Below the pieces are notes generated by a model, which did not search any database, was not told the DNA's origin, and saw nothing but the letters and a program-made list of their open reading frames with translations. A program made the position numbers and the translations under genes. DNA of 20,751 nt from DATHSN01 sp035464115 (GTDB lineage Bacteria; Actinomycetota; Acidimicrobiia; Acidimicrobiales; SKKL01), in assembly GCA_035464115.1 (NCBI GenBank), contig DATHSN010000402.1, positions 1 to 20,751 on the forward strand, read 5' to 3'. This document shows, piece by piece, positions 7,123-14,307 of the stretch (position 1 is the stretch's first letter; each line of letters starts with the position of its first letter).

Positions 7123-8702
7123 GCCTCGACCCAGCGGCGCTGCAGGTCCTCATCTCCCGGCTCACCGGCGCGGCCGAGGAGATGGGGGCGGTGCTGCAGC
7201 GCTCGGCGTTCAGCCCCAACATCACCGAGCGGGCCGACTGCTCGGCGGCGCTGTTCACCGCCGACGGCGAGCTGTTGGTGCAGGCCGAGCACATCCCGGT
7301 CCACCTCGGATCGATGCCCGCGTCGGTGCGCGCCGCCATCGACGCGCTCGGCGGCGACGTCCGCCCCGGCGAGCAGGTGATCGTGAACGACCCGTTCGCC
7401 GGTGGCACCCACCTCAACGACATCACCCTGGTCGCCCCCTGCGTCGTCGACGGCCGGCTCATCGGGTGGGCGGCCAACCGGGCCCACCACGCCGACCTGG
7501 GCGGTGCCGCCCCGGGCTCGATCCCCGCGGAGGCCACCGAGATCCAACAAGAGGGCCTGCGGATCCCGCCGGTGCGCTACACACCGGAGGTGCGGGCCCT
7601 GGTCCTCGCCTCGTCGCGCACCCCCGACGAGCGGGCCGGCGACCTCGACGCCCAGGTCGGCGCCAACGTGCTCGGCGTGGCCCGCCTCGCCGCCCACGCC
7701 GACGCGCCGCTGCACGAGGTGGTCGACTACGGCGAGCGGCGGATGAGCGCCGCGCTCGCCGCGCTGCCCGACGGATCGTGGAGCTTCGCCGACCAGCTCG
7801 ACTCGTTCGGTCCCGCCGACGACCAGCAGGTGCCCACCCCGGTCGTGGTCACCGTCACCGTCGCCGGCGACGAGGTCACGTTCGACTTCACCGGCTCGGG
7901 CCCGCAGCGCCGGGGCAACGTCAACGCCGTCGAGGCGGTCACCGTCAGCGCCGTGGCGTGGGCGCTGCGCACCGTCGTCGATCCCACCATCCCCGCCAAC
8001 GGCGGTGCGCTGCGACCAGTGCGGGTCGTGGCCCCGTCGGGGACGGTGGTCGCCGCCCAGCCGCCCGCCGCGGTGGGCGCGGGCAACGTCGAGGTCAGCC
8101 AGCGGGTGGCCGACGTGTGCCTCGGCGCCCTCGCCGCCGCGGTCCCCGACCGGGTGGGCGCAGCGTCGCAGGGGACGATGAACAACGTGCTCATCGGTGG
8201 CGACGGCTGGGTCTACTACGAGACCATGGCCGGCGGGCAGGGTGGCCGCCCCGGCCGGGCGGGCATGAGCGGGGTGCACACCGCCATGACCAACACCAAG
8301 AACACGCCGGTGGAGGCGCTCGAGCGGGCGTTCCCGTTGCGGGTGCGGCGCTACCGGCTGCGCCGGGGGTCGGGCGGTGGCGGCGCGTTCGCCGGCGGCG
8401 ACGGGCTCGAGCGCGACCTCGAGGTGCTCGTCGACGCCACCGTGTCGCTCATCACCGAGCGTCGGGTGTCGCGCCCGTGGGGCCTGGCCGGCGGCGACCC
8501 CGGCGCCCACGGCGAGAACTGGCTGCTGCCGGGAGGCGTGGAGGGCGCCGCGGTCCGCCTGCCCGACAAGTGCACCGTGCGGCTGCGGGCCGGCGACGTT
8601 CTCCGGCTGCTCACCCCCGGCGGCGGTGGCTGGGGCGGGCCCGTCGGCCGAGTGATCACCGACGAGGACGTGCTCGCACGGATCGACGCTGGCCGGCGAT
8701 GA
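7119..8702 (+). CDS. hyuB: Hydantoinase/5-oxoprolinase family subunit B (HyuB-like)
   Basis: A 527-residue HyuB-family protein, the partner of HyuA. Recognisable segments are SRLTGAAEEMGAVLQRSAFSPNI near the N-terminus, QAEHIPVHLGSM, a conserved NDPFAGGTHLNDITLVAP stretch (from about residue 90), ANRAHHADLGG, and the glycine-rich end GDVLRLLTPGGGGWG. The start is GTG at 7119, overlapping the hyuA stop as GTGA. Without coupling no good Shine-Dalgarno sequence is evident, so translation probably depends on hyuA. The length is typical for stand-alone HyuB. With HyuA it likely forms an ATP-dependent cyclic amide hydrolase or related carboxylase; which one is not determined. Confidence 0.93.
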   Translation: MSLDPAALQVLISRLTGAAEEMGAVLQRSAFSPNITERADCSAALFTADGELLVQAEHIPVHLGSMPASVRAAIDALGGDVRPGEQVIVNDPFAGGTHLNDITLVAPCVVDGRLIGWAANRAHHADLGGAAPGSIPAEATEIQQEGLRIPPVRYTPEVRALVLASSRTPDERAGDLDAQVGANVLGVARLAAHADAPLHEVVDYGERRMSAALAALPDGSWSFADQLDSFGPADDQQVPTPVVVTVTVAGDEVTFDFTGSGPQRRGNVNAVEAVTVSAVAWALRTVVDPTIPANGGALRPVRVVAPSGTVVAAQPPAAVGAGNVEVSQRVADVCLGALAAAVPDRVGAASQGTMNNVLIGGDGWVYYETMAGGQGGRPGRAGMSGVHTAMTNTKNTPVEALERAFPLRVRRYRLRRGSGGGGAFAGGDGLERDLEVLVDATVSLITERRVSRPWGLAGGDPGAHGENWLLPGGVEGAAVRLPDKCTVRLRAGDVLRLLTPGGGGWGGPVGRVITDEDVLARIDAGRR

Positions 8703-8755
8703 GCCCGGCGATCCGATGGCGCAGGCTCTCCCGAGCGAGCGGAGCGGTCGGGGCG

Positions 8756-8761
8756 TAGCGT
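8756..8761 (+). promoter_or_regulatory. Putative -10 element (TAGCGT) of the two-helix membrane protein gene
   Basis: TAGCGT matches TANNNT and ends 8 bases before the ATG at 8770, with no Shine-Dalgarno sequence between. This suggests separate, leaderless transcription from hyuAB. Confidence 0.5.
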
Positions 8762-8769
8762 CTCGGCGC

Positions 8770-9345
8770 ATGGAGAGCCAGAGCGCCGAGGGAGCACGAC
8801 GGTTCCGGCTGGTGATCGTCGGCGGGGCCCTCGTGGGCGCCGTGCTGGTGGCGGTCGCCGCTCTCGTCCCCGACACGCCGGCGTGGCTGTGGTGGGTGGG
8901 CCTGCCGCTGCTGGTGGTCGACGGGACGCTCGTGCTCATCGGGCTGAGGTTCCGGCTGCGGCACCGCACGCCCGAGGCGCGCGCCGACGCGCTCGCCGCG
9001 GTGCAGGCCCGCAGAGAGGTGGTCGCCCGCCCGGCCGACCGGTCGACGCTCGCCCACCGAGCCACCAAGCACAAGAAGGACGTGCTGCGTGACGGCGTCG
9101 ACGGCACCGCCGTCGTGCAGTTCCTGGCCGACGGCGGGCGGGCCAACGAGTTCCGCCAGCTCGTCTACCTCGAGCTCGAGGTGACGGTGCCCGGCAGCCC
9201 GCCCTACCTGGTGCGCACCGGCGAGTACCTCACCGCCGCCTCGTCCGGCACCGTGCAGCCCGGCGCCGAGCTGGTGGTGAAGGTCGACCCCGCCGACGGC
9301 GACCGGGTGGCGGTCGACTGGGAGCAGTCGCTCCGCCTGCGCTGA
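8770..9345 (+). CDS. Two-helix membrane protein with C-terminal DUF3592-like domain
   Basis: A 191-residue protein of unknown function. Two hydrophobic helices lie near the N-terminus (about residues 14-34 and 38-60), joined by a short loop containing PDTPAW. A basic, Ala-rich segment follows (RLRHRTPEARADALAAVQARREVV is its span, roughly 62-85). A C-terminal beta-rich domain (about 110-191) includes GVDGTAVVQF, LELEVTVPG, YLVRTGEYLT and LVVKVDPADGDRVAVDW. That pattern of a variable strand followed by a VxVDPxxPxxxxxD-like ending resembles DUF3592-type domains; this is a tentative comparison. The ATG at 8770 is chosen over an upstream in-frame ATG (8716) because a TAGCGT hexamer ends 8 bases before it and residues before it are not hydrophobic. 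No functional link to its neighbours is evident. Confidence 0.75.
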   Translation: MESQSAEGARRFRLVIVGGALVGAVLVAVAALVPDTPAWLWWVGLPLLVVDGTLVLIGLRFRLRHRTPEARADALAAVQARREVVARPADRSTLAHRATKHKKDVLRDGVDGTAVVQFLADGGRANEFRQLVYLELEVTVPGSPPYLVRTGEYLTAASSGTVQPGAELVVKVDPADGDRVAVDWEQSLRLR

Positions 9346-9382
9346 CGCCACGACGAGACCGGCGCCGAGCCCACGTCGGGCG

Positions 9383-9388
9383 TACCTT
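9383..9388 (+). promoter_or_regulatory. Putative -10 element (TACCTT) of the ABC exporter operon
   Basis: TACCTT matches TANNNT and ends 7 bases before the ATG at 9396. The alternative in-frame GTG at 9390 lies only one base after it and would precede a normal transcription start, so this element favours the ATG. Confidence 0.5.
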
Positions 9389-9395
9389 CGTGGGC

Positions 9396-10361
9396 ATGGC
9401 GGCGGTCCTCGCTGAAGGTCTCACCAAGCGGTTCGGATCCACCGAGGCGCTGCGGGGCGTCGACCTCCAGGTCGATCGGGCGACCGTGCTCGGGCTGCTC
9501 GGCCCCAACGGGGCGGGCAAGACGACCGTGGTGCGGATCCTCACCACCTTGCTCCGGCCCGACGCCGGACGGGCCCTCATCGACGGGATCGACGTCGTGG
9601 CCGAGCCGCGCCTGGCGCGCTCGCGCATCGGGCTCACCGGCCAGTACGCCGCCGTCGACGAGCGCTTGACCGGGGCCGAGAACCTGGAGCTGATCGGTCG
9701 GCTCTTCCACCTCGAGACCCGGTCGGCCCGTCGTCGAGGGCGCGAGCTGCTGGAGCAGTTCGACCTGACCGAGGCCGCCGACCGGCCGGTGAAGGGCTAC
9801 TCGGGTGGCATGCGGCGCCGGCTCGACATCGCCATGAGCCTCATCGGCGACCCGTCGGTCCTCTTCCTCGACGAGCCCACCACCGGGCTCGACCCCCGGA
9901 GCCGGCTGGGCATGTGGGAGGTCATCGAGGAGCTCGTGCGGGGCGGGACGACGACCCTGCTCACCACCCAGTACCTCGAGGAGGCCGATCGCCTGGCCGA
10001 CTCCATCGTCGTCATCGACCAGGGCGCGGTCATCGCCCGGGGCACCGCCGCCGAGCTCAAGGCGCGCAGCGGCGGCGACCGGGTCGAGGTCCAGGTCGCC
10101 GAGGCCCACGACATCGCCCGAGTGGCCGGGGTGCTCGCAGCCCACGCCATCGGACGCGAGACCGCCGACGCCGCCGCCCGCACCGTCTCGGTGCCGGTCG
10201 CCTCGGCCGACGGCATCGTGCCCGTCGTGGTGCGCGCCCTCGATGCCGCCGGCATCGACGTGCGCGACGTCACCGTGCGACGCCCCACCCTCGACGACGT
10301 GTTCCTCGAGCTCACCGGCCACCGGGCCGAGCACCACCACGACGGGGGAGAGGTCGCGTGA
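9396..10361 (+). CDS. DrrA-like ABC exporter ATP-binding protein
   Basis: A 321-residue ABC ATPase of the daunorubicin-resistance (DrrA) type. Walker A GPNGAGKTT is at about 36-44, the Q-loop at TGQYAAVDE, the ABC signature YSGGMRRRLDIAM from about 135, and Walker B VLFLDEPTTGLD at about 155-166. The switch position reads LLTTQYLEEADRLA, with Gln in place of the usual His, as I recall for DrrA proteins. The C-terminal 80 residues (ELKARSGGDRVEVQV through RRPTLDDVFLELTGH) are the usual DrrA extension. It should energise export of a hydrophobic small molecule by the permease encoded next, whose GTG start overlaps this stop (GTGA). No biosynthetic cluster is adjacent, so the substrate is unknown. 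Confidence 0.94.
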   Translation: MAAVLAEGLTKRFGSTEALRGVDLQVDRATVLGLLGPNGAGKTTVVRILTTLLRPDAGRALIDGIDVVAEPRLARSRIGLTGQYAAVDERLTGAENLELIGRLFHLETRSARRRGRELLEQFDLTEAADRPVKGYSGGMRRRLDIAMSLIGDPSVLFLDEPTTGLDPRSRLGMWEVIEELVRGGTTTLLTTQYLEEADRLADSIVVIDQGAVIARGTAAELKARSGGDRVEVQVAEAHDIARVAGVLAAHAIGRETADAAARTVSVPVASADGIVPVVVRALDAAGIDVRDVTVRRPTLDDVFLELTGHRAEHHHDGGEVA

Positions 10362-11224
10362 CATCGGATCCGACCACACCTGCGACCGCCTCCGCCTCGC
10401 CGGCCTCGACGGCCGTGGGCGGGACGAGCACGCCGCGCCACGAGGTCCCGACCGGACCGGGCTGGGCGTGGCGCGACAGCTGGACCGAGGCGGTGCGCCA
10501 CCTGCGAGCCGTGCCCCGCGACCCGGAGCTCTTGGTCTTCATGGCGGTGCAGCCCGTCATGTTCGTGCTGCTGTTCGTCTACGTGTTCGGCGGATCGATC
10601 CAGGTGCCGGGCTACGACGACTACACCCAGTACCTGATCCCGGGGATCTTCGCCCAGACGGTGCTGTTCGGTTCGGCGTTCACCGGCATCGGCCTGGCCG
10701 AGGACCTGAGCAAGGGGATCATCGACCGCCTGAGGTCGCTCCCCATGTGGCAGCCCGCGGTGCTGGTGGGCCGCACCGTGTCCGACCTGGTGCGCAACCT
10801 GTTCACCTTCACGGTCATGTTCATCGTGGCGTTCCTCGTCGGGTTCCGCATCGAGGGCAGCGCCGCCGAGGCGGTCCTGGCCACCTTGTTGCTGCTCGCG
10901 TTCAGCTATGCGTTCAGCTGGATCCAGGCACTGATCGGCTTGTCGGTCGGATCGGCGGAGGCCGCCAACTCGGCGGGGTTCATCTGGATGTTCCCGCTCA
11001 CGTTCGTGTCGTCCGCGTTCGTCGACCCGTCGAACATGCCCGGATGGCTCCGCTGGTTCGCCGAGGTCAACCCGTTCACGGTGGCCACCGACGCCACCCG
11101 GGCCCTCTACAACGGGCGTCCTGCCGGCTCGGACCCGTGGGTGGCGCTCGCGTGGGCGGTCGGCATCACCGTGGTGTTCGCGGTCCTGGCGGCCCGCAAG
11201 TTCAGCCACGCCGCCGCCCGCTGA
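10358..11224 (+). CDS. DrrB-like ABC-2 type transporter permease
   Basis: A 288-residue ABC-2 family membrane subunit. A Pro/Ser/Thr-rich cytoplasmic N-terminus (about 1-40) is followed by an amphipathic segment (WRDSWTEAVRHLRAVPRDP) and six hydrophobic spans at roughly 58-80, 91-115, 144-168, 170-196, 206-223 and 264-284. EDLSKGIIDRLRSLPM after the second span is the hallmark coupling loop of DrrB-type permeases, and NPFTVATDATRALYNG before the last span is also typical. The start is GTG at 10358, overlapping the ATPase stop by four bases. The homodimer would pair with two DrrA-like ATPases to export a lipophilic compound. Confidence 0.93.
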   Translation: MTSDPTTPATASASPASTAVGGTSTPRHEVPTGPGWAWRDSWTEAVRHLRAVPRDPELLVFMAVQPVMFVLLFVYVFGGSIQVPGYDDYTQYLIPGIFAQTVLFGSAFTGIGLAEDLSKGIIDRLRSLPMWQPAVLVGRTVSDLVRNLFTFTVMFIVAFLVGFRIEGSAAEAVLATLLLLAFSYAFSWIQALIGLSVGSAEAANSAGFIWMFPLTFVSSAFVDPSNMPGWLRWFAEVNPFTVATDATRALYNGRPAGSDPWVALAWAVGITVVFAVLAARKFSHAAAR

Positions 11225-11278
11225 GCCACCGCCGGGTGCGGCGGCCCCGCCAGTTCGTGGCCCTCGGGCCGCCGCGCG

Positions 11279-11284
11279 TACGCT
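11279..11284 (+). promoter_or_regulatory. Putative -10 element (TACGCT) of the SDR gene
   Basis: TACGCT matches TANNNT and ends 8 bases before the ATG at 11293, with no Shine-Dalgarno sequence. Likely a leaderless promoter, making the dehydrogenase independent of the ABC operon 68 bases upstream. Confidence 0.5.
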
Positions 11285-11292
11285 CCGACCTC

Positions 11293-12072
11293 ATGGATCT
11301 GAACGGAACCTCAGCGATCGTCACCGGTGGCGCCTCGGGCCTCGGTGAGTCGACGGTACGCCTCCTCGCCGAGCGCGGCGCCCGCTGCGTCGTCGTCGAC
11401 ATGAACGAGGAGAAGGGCCAGGCCGTCGCCTCCGACGTCGGCGGCATCTTCGCCAAGGCCGACGTCGCCAACCCCGAGCAGGTGATCGCCGCCATCGAGG
11501 CCGCCAAGGAGATGGGCCCGCTGCGGGCGCTCGTCACCGCCGCCGGCATCGGCTGGGCCACCCGCACCGTGGGCCGCGACGGCACCTACGAGTCGGCCCA
11601 CGACCTCGACGTGTTCACCAAGGTCATCCAGGTGAACCTCATCGGCACCTTCAACTGCATCCGCCTGGCCGCCACGGCCATGAGCCAGAACGAGCCCGTC
11701 GACGCCGACGGCCAGCGGGGCGCCATCGTGTCGGTGGCGTCGGTCGCCGCGTTCGACGGCCAGATCGGCCAGGCGTCGTACTCGGCGTCGAAGGGCGGCG
11801 TGGTCGGCATGACCCTTCCCGTGGCCCGCGACCTCGCGGCCATCGGCGTGCGGGTGAACTGCATCGCCCCGGGCCTCATCGACACGCCGATCTACGGCAC
11901 CGGCCCGCAGTCCGACGAGTTCAAGGAGAAGCTCAAGCGCGACGTGCTGTTCCCGAAGCGCCTCGGCACCTCCGAGGAGTTCGCGTCGATGGCGGTCGAG
12001 CTGCTCACCAACGACTACATGAACGCCGAGACCATCCGGGTCGACGGCGGCATCCGCTTCCAGCCGAAGTAG
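11293..12072 (+). CDS. SDR family oxidoreductase, probable 3-hydroxyacyl-CoA dehydrogenase type
   Basis: A 259-residue classical short-chain dehydrogenase. The cofactor motif TGGASGLG is at 11-18, and Asp36 ends beta-2, favouring NAD(H). The NAG-equivalent reads TAAGIG (82-87), Asn115 lies in VIQVNLIG, and the catalytic set is Ser150, Tyr163 and Lys167 (YSASK). The C-terminal NCIAPGLIDTPIY and GTSEEFASMAVELLTN segments resemble the type II 3-hydroxyacyl-CoA dehydrogenase/17-beta-HSD10 subgroup, suggesting a fatty acyl-CoA or steroid alcohol substrate; this is inference. The start is the ATG at 11293. Its stop lies three bases from the stop of the convergent SRPBCC gene. Confidence 0.92.
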   Translation: MDLNGTSAIVTGGASGLGESTVRLLAERGARCVVVDMNEEKGQAVASDVGGIFAKADVANPEQVIAAIEAAKEMGPLRALVTAAGIGWATRTVGRDGTYESAHDLDVFTKVIQVNLIGTFNCIRLAATAMSQNEPVDADGQRGAIVSVASVAAFDGQIGQASYSASKGGVVGMTLPVARDLAAIGVRVNCIAPGLIDTPIYGTGPQSDEFKEKLKRDVLFPKRLGTSEEFASMAVELLTNDYMNAETIRVDGGIRFQPK

Positions 12073-12101
12073 GGCTCAGCTCTCGGGGTTCTCCGAGCCC
12101 T
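12071..12101. terminator. Possible terminator hairpin at the SDR/SRPBCC convergence
   Basis: AGGGCTC (12071-12077) and GAGCCCT (12095-12101) form a perfect 7-bp inverted repeat. It starts inside the SDR stop codon and extends into the 3' coding end of the SRPBCC gene. A competing CTCGG/CCGAG stem lies inside it. The convergent genes are only 3 bases apart, so any terminator must overlap coding sequence. Confidence 0.35.
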
Positions 12102-12600
12102 CCGAGGTGTCGGGCGCACCGGGGTCGCTGTCGGCGGCCCCGGTGCCAGCATCCTCGGTGACAGCATCGCCGGTGACGACGGCCTCGAGCCGCTCGAGGG
12201 TGCGCTCCATGGCGGGCGGGTGCTTCTTCGGGTAGCCAGCCAGCTCGATCATCTTGGGGATGCGGGCGGTCGACCAGTCGAAGGTCTCGGTGACCTTGGT
12301 GCCGCCCTCGACCGGCTCGAGCTCGTAGCGCCAGCGGTGCCCGTTGAAGTGGCGCCAGGCGATGAGGCGGTCCTGCTCGAACTCGACCACCTCGTTGGTG
12401 ATCTTGTAGGGCACGCCGATCTTCATGTCCATGCCGAACTTGGTGCCGAGGGTGAGCGGCACCGCCTCGCCGCCGCGGGCGGACTGCACCGAGCCGGAGC
12501 CGTCGATGCTGGCGTGGCGGCTGGCGTCGGCGACGACGGCGAAGATCGCCGCCGGCTCGGCGGGGATGACTCGGGACACCGAGACCTTGCGGTCGGCCAT
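12076..12600 (-). CDS. SRPBCC (START-like) family protein
   Basis: A 174-residue protein with a polyketide cyclase/START-type hydrophobic-cavity fold over about 1-145. It begins KVSVSRVIPAEPAAIFAVVAD, typical of SRPBCC proteins, and continues with WRHFNGHRWRYELEPVEGGTKVTETFDWS. The last 28 residues are an acidic, Ser/Gly/Asp-rich disordered tail. Such proteins bind lipids or other hydrophobic ligands; the ligand is unknown. The ATG at 12600 has a good Shine-Dalgarno sequence (TAGGAG) whose TAG is the stop codon of the upstream epimerase. The two genes are 8 bases apart and probably translationally coupled. Confidence 0.9.
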   Translation of the reverse strand: MADRKVSVSRVIPAEPAAIFAVVADASRHASIDGSGSVQSARGGEAVPLTLGTKFGMDMKIGVPYKITNEVVEFEQDRLIAWRHFNGHRWRYELEPVEGGTKVTETFDWSTARIPKMIELAGYPKKHPPAMERTLERLEAVVTGDAVTEDAGTGAADSDPGAPDTSEGSENPES

Positions 12601-12608
12601 GGGGGCTC

Positions 12609-13508
12609 CTATCGGGAGAGCACGGCGCGCATGGCCGGCTCGAGGTGGGGGTGGCGGAACTCGAACCCGGTCGACTCCAGCACGGTGGGCTGGGCGCGCT
12701 GGCTGACGAGCAGCAGCGTCTCGACGAGCTCCTTGCCGTAGAGGAGGGCCGGGGCGAACGTGGGGATGGGCAACAGGGTGGGGCGCTTGAGCACCCGTCC
12801 GAGGGTGTCGGCGAAGTCGGCGTTGCGGACCGGGTTGGGGGCGACGAGGTTCACCGGGCCGGAGACGTCGTTCTCGAGCAGGTGGCAGATGGCGGCGACG
12901 TGGTCGGCGAGGGTGATCCAGCTCATCCACTGCTGGCCCGACCCGAGGCGGCCGCCGATGCCGAGCTTGAACGGCAGCAGCTGCTTGGCCAGGGCTCCCT
13001 CGCGGGCATCGAGCACGATGCCGGTGCGGATGAGCGCGACCCGCACGCCCGACTCGGCGGCCATGCCGGTGGAGGCCTCCCAGCGCACGCACACGTCGGC
13101 GATGAAGTCGTCGCCGGGGCCGCTCGTCTCGGTGAGGACCTCCTCGCCGCGGTCGCCGTAGTAGCCGACGCCCGACGACGAGACCATGACCGACGGCTTG
13201 CGGTCGAGCCCGGCGATGGCCTCGGCGAGCAGCGACGTGCCGTGGGTGCGGCTCTGGAGGATCTTCGCCTTCTGCTCGTCGGTCCAGCGCGAGCTGGCGA
13301 TGCTCTCACCGGCGAGGTGCACGACGGCGTCGACGCCCTCGAGCGCGGCGGCGTCGATCTCGCTCGCCGCCGGATCCCACCGCACGGCGCGCTCACCGTC
13401 GGTGACGGGACGACGGACCAGCGGGATCATCGTGTGGCCCCGCTCGGCGAGCGCGCCCGCCAGCGCGGTGCCGATCATGCCGGTCGATCCCGAGACGACG
13501 ACGTCCAT
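12609..13508 (-). CDS. TIGR01777-family NAD-dependent epimerase/dehydratase (YfcH/SDR39U1-like)
   Basis: A 299-residue atypical extended SDR. The NAD(P)-binding motif GSTGMIG is at residues 7-13. VDAVVHLAGESIASSRW is at about 59-75, and the characteristic SSSGVGYYGD segment is near 110-120. The C-terminal DUF1731-like part (LPIPTFAPALLYGKELVE...ESTGFEFRHP) closes the fold. This matches the YfcH/SulA-type TIGR01777 family, whose physiological substrate is not firmly known. The ATG at 13508 is preceded by an AGGAG Shine-Dalgarno sequence at suitable spacing. It is first in a two-gene minus-strand operon with the SRPBCC gene and divergent from the LapA-domain gene (110-base interval). Confidence 0.93.
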   Translation of the reverse strand: MDVVVSGSTGMIGTALAGALAERGHTMIPLVRRPVTDGERAVRWDPAASEIDAAALEGVDAVVHLAGESIASSRWTDEQKAKILQSRTHGTSLLAEAIAGLDRKPSVMVSSSGVGYYGDRGEEVLTETSGPGDDFIADVCVRWEASTGMAAESGVRVALIRTGIVLDAREGALAKQLLPFKLGIGGRLGSGQQWMSWITLADHVAAICHLLENDVSGPVNLVAPNPVRNADFADTLGRVLKRPTLLPIPTFAPALLYGKELVETLLLVSQRAQPTVLESTGFEFRHPHLEPAMRAVLSR

Positions 13509-13584
13509 GGGTGCTCCTGGGTCGGTGGTGCGGACGACGTTCAGTGTGGCGGGCGCTCGGCCGGTTCGCGCGCTCTGTTGTGGC

Positions 13585-13590
13585 TAGCGT
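13585..13590 (+). promoter_or_regulatory. Putative -10 element (TAGCGT) of the LapA-domain gene
   Basis: TAGCGT matches TANNNT and lies 28 bases before the ATG at 13619. Unlike most promoters in this window it leaves a short leader, which carries a strong Shine-Dalgarno sequence (GAGGAGGT, 13606-13613). Confidence 0.45.
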
Positions 13591-13618
13591 TCCTGACGAC
13601 GACCCGAGGAGGTCCGTG

Positions 13619-13858
13619 ATGGCGCGTGGTGACGACTCGACGGTGGAGACCCGAGGGCTCAACGGCCGGCTCATCGGCGCAGCCGCGCTGGCGGTGCTGC
13701 TGGCGGTGGTCATCTTCCAGAACACCGACAGCACCGACGTCACGCTGCTGTTCTGGGAGGTGAGCTTCCCCCTGTGGCTGGTGCTGCTCGGCACCGCGGT
13801 GGTGACCCTGGTCGCCGCCGAGCTGGTCGGTGCCGTCCGCCGGCGCCGCCGCAGCTGA
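13619..13858 (+). CDS. LapA/DUF1049-domain small membrane protein
   Basis: A 79-residue membrane protein with two hydrophobic helices: about 20-35 (IGAAALAVLLAVVIFQN) and about 48-70 (FPLWLVLLGTAVVTLVAAELVG). The intervening NTDSTDVTLLFWEVSFP is the diagnostic LapA (DUF1049) hairpin, and a short basic tail (RRRRRS) follows. In proteobacteria LapA helps regulate lipopolysaccharide assembly. Actinobacteria lack that pathway, so the role here is open. The ATG at 13619 is chosen over the GTG three bases earlier because GAGGAGGT ends five bases before the ATG. Confidence 0.85.
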   Translation: MARGDDSTVETRGLNGRLIGAAALAVLLAVVIFQNTDSTDVTLLFWEVSFPLWLVLLGTAVVTLVAAELVGAVRRRRRS

Positions 13859-13872
13859 CGCCCTCCCAGGGA

Positions 13873-13891
13873 TGAGGGTTGCCTAACAGCT
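13873..13891. promoter_or_regulatory. Candidate IdeR/DtxR-type iron box upstream of mhuD
   Basis: The 15 bases AGGGTTGCCTAACAG (13875-13889) match the core of the IdeR consensus AGGTWAGSCTWACCT at 11 positions. The right half is poorer in the full 19-base window (12 of 19). It sits 72 bases before the mhuD start and may overlap a -35-like TTGCCT. The rest of the 104-base interval 13859-13962 holds the mhuD Shine-Dalgarno sequence and nothing else recognised. Confidence 0.35.
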
Positions 13892-13962
13892 GAACGTGTG
13901 TCACCTTCACGGGGGCGTCGCCGCTGGCGCGTGCGTCACCACCGTCCCCAGGAGGAGCACCC

Positions 13963-14286
13963 GTGACCGTCATCCGCATCAACGCCATCGAGGTCCCCGA
14001 CGGGCTCGGCGCCGAGCTCGAGGCCCGCTTCGCCCGGAGGGCGGCGGCGGTCGACGACGCCCCCGGCTTCCTCGGCTTCGAGCTCCTGCGCCCGACCGGC
14101 GACGCCGAGCGGCGCTACTTCGTGGTGACCCGGTGGGAGAGCGAGGCGGCGTTCCTCGACTGGACCCGGTCGGAGGCGTTCCAGCGGGGCCACGCCGAGA
14201 GCCGCGAGCAGCCGCTCGGCACCCACTCCACGGTGCTCGAGTTCGAGTCGGTGGTGTCGTCGACCCCGGAGCGGGCCGCCGTGTGA
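13963..14286 (+). CDS. mhuD: MhuD-type haem-degrading monooxygenase
   Basis: A 107-residue ABM-fold protein very close to Mycobacterium tuberculosis MhuD as I recall it. RINAIEVPDG at the N-terminus, RFARRAAAVDDAPGFLGFELLRP, and RYFVVTRWESEAAFLDW align almost without gaps. The residues important in MhuD are present: Asn7, Trp67 and His77 (the last offset by a short insertion). MhuD binds haem in the cytosol and degrades it oxidatively, releasing iron and mycobilin without carbon monoxide. The GTG at 13963 has an excellent Shine-Dalgarno sequence (AGGAGGAG, 13950-13957). A candidate iron-regulator box lies upstream, which would fit induction under iron starvation. The gene converges on the selenoprotein gene across 21 bases. 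Haem degradation is a confident family inference; the exact product is not shown. Confidence 0.9.
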   Translation: MTVIRINAIEVPDGLGAELEARFARRAAAVDDAPGFLGFELLRPTGDAERRYFVVTRWESEAAFLDWTRSEAFQRGHAESREQPLGTHSTVLEFESVVSSTPERAAV

Positions 14287-14307
14287 GGCCGACGGGCGCC
14301 GCCGCGG

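Noticed and set aside
8699..8758. Twenty-codon frame overlapping the hyuB stop as ATGA
   Set aside because: Coupling geometry is present, but the peptide is Arg/Ala/Ser-rich with no hydrophobic or other recognisable feature, and it ends inside the -10 of the next gene. Chance is more likely.
5218..9146. Long minus-strand open frames opposite hyuA and hyuB
   Set aside because: They are antisense shadows with His/Gly/Arg-rich low-complexity translations. The plus strand carries intact HyuA and HyuB motifs.
9390..9395. GTG at 9390 as start of the ABC ATPase
   Set aside because: It lies one base after the TACCTT -10, so it would not be within the transcript. The ATG at 9396 fits the spacing of the other leaderless genes.
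14287..14307. Terminator hairpin between mhuD and the selenoprotein gene
   Set aside because: Only a short mismatched stem (GGCCGAC against GTCAGCC with a 13-base loop), extending into coding sequence, can be drawn. Not convincing.
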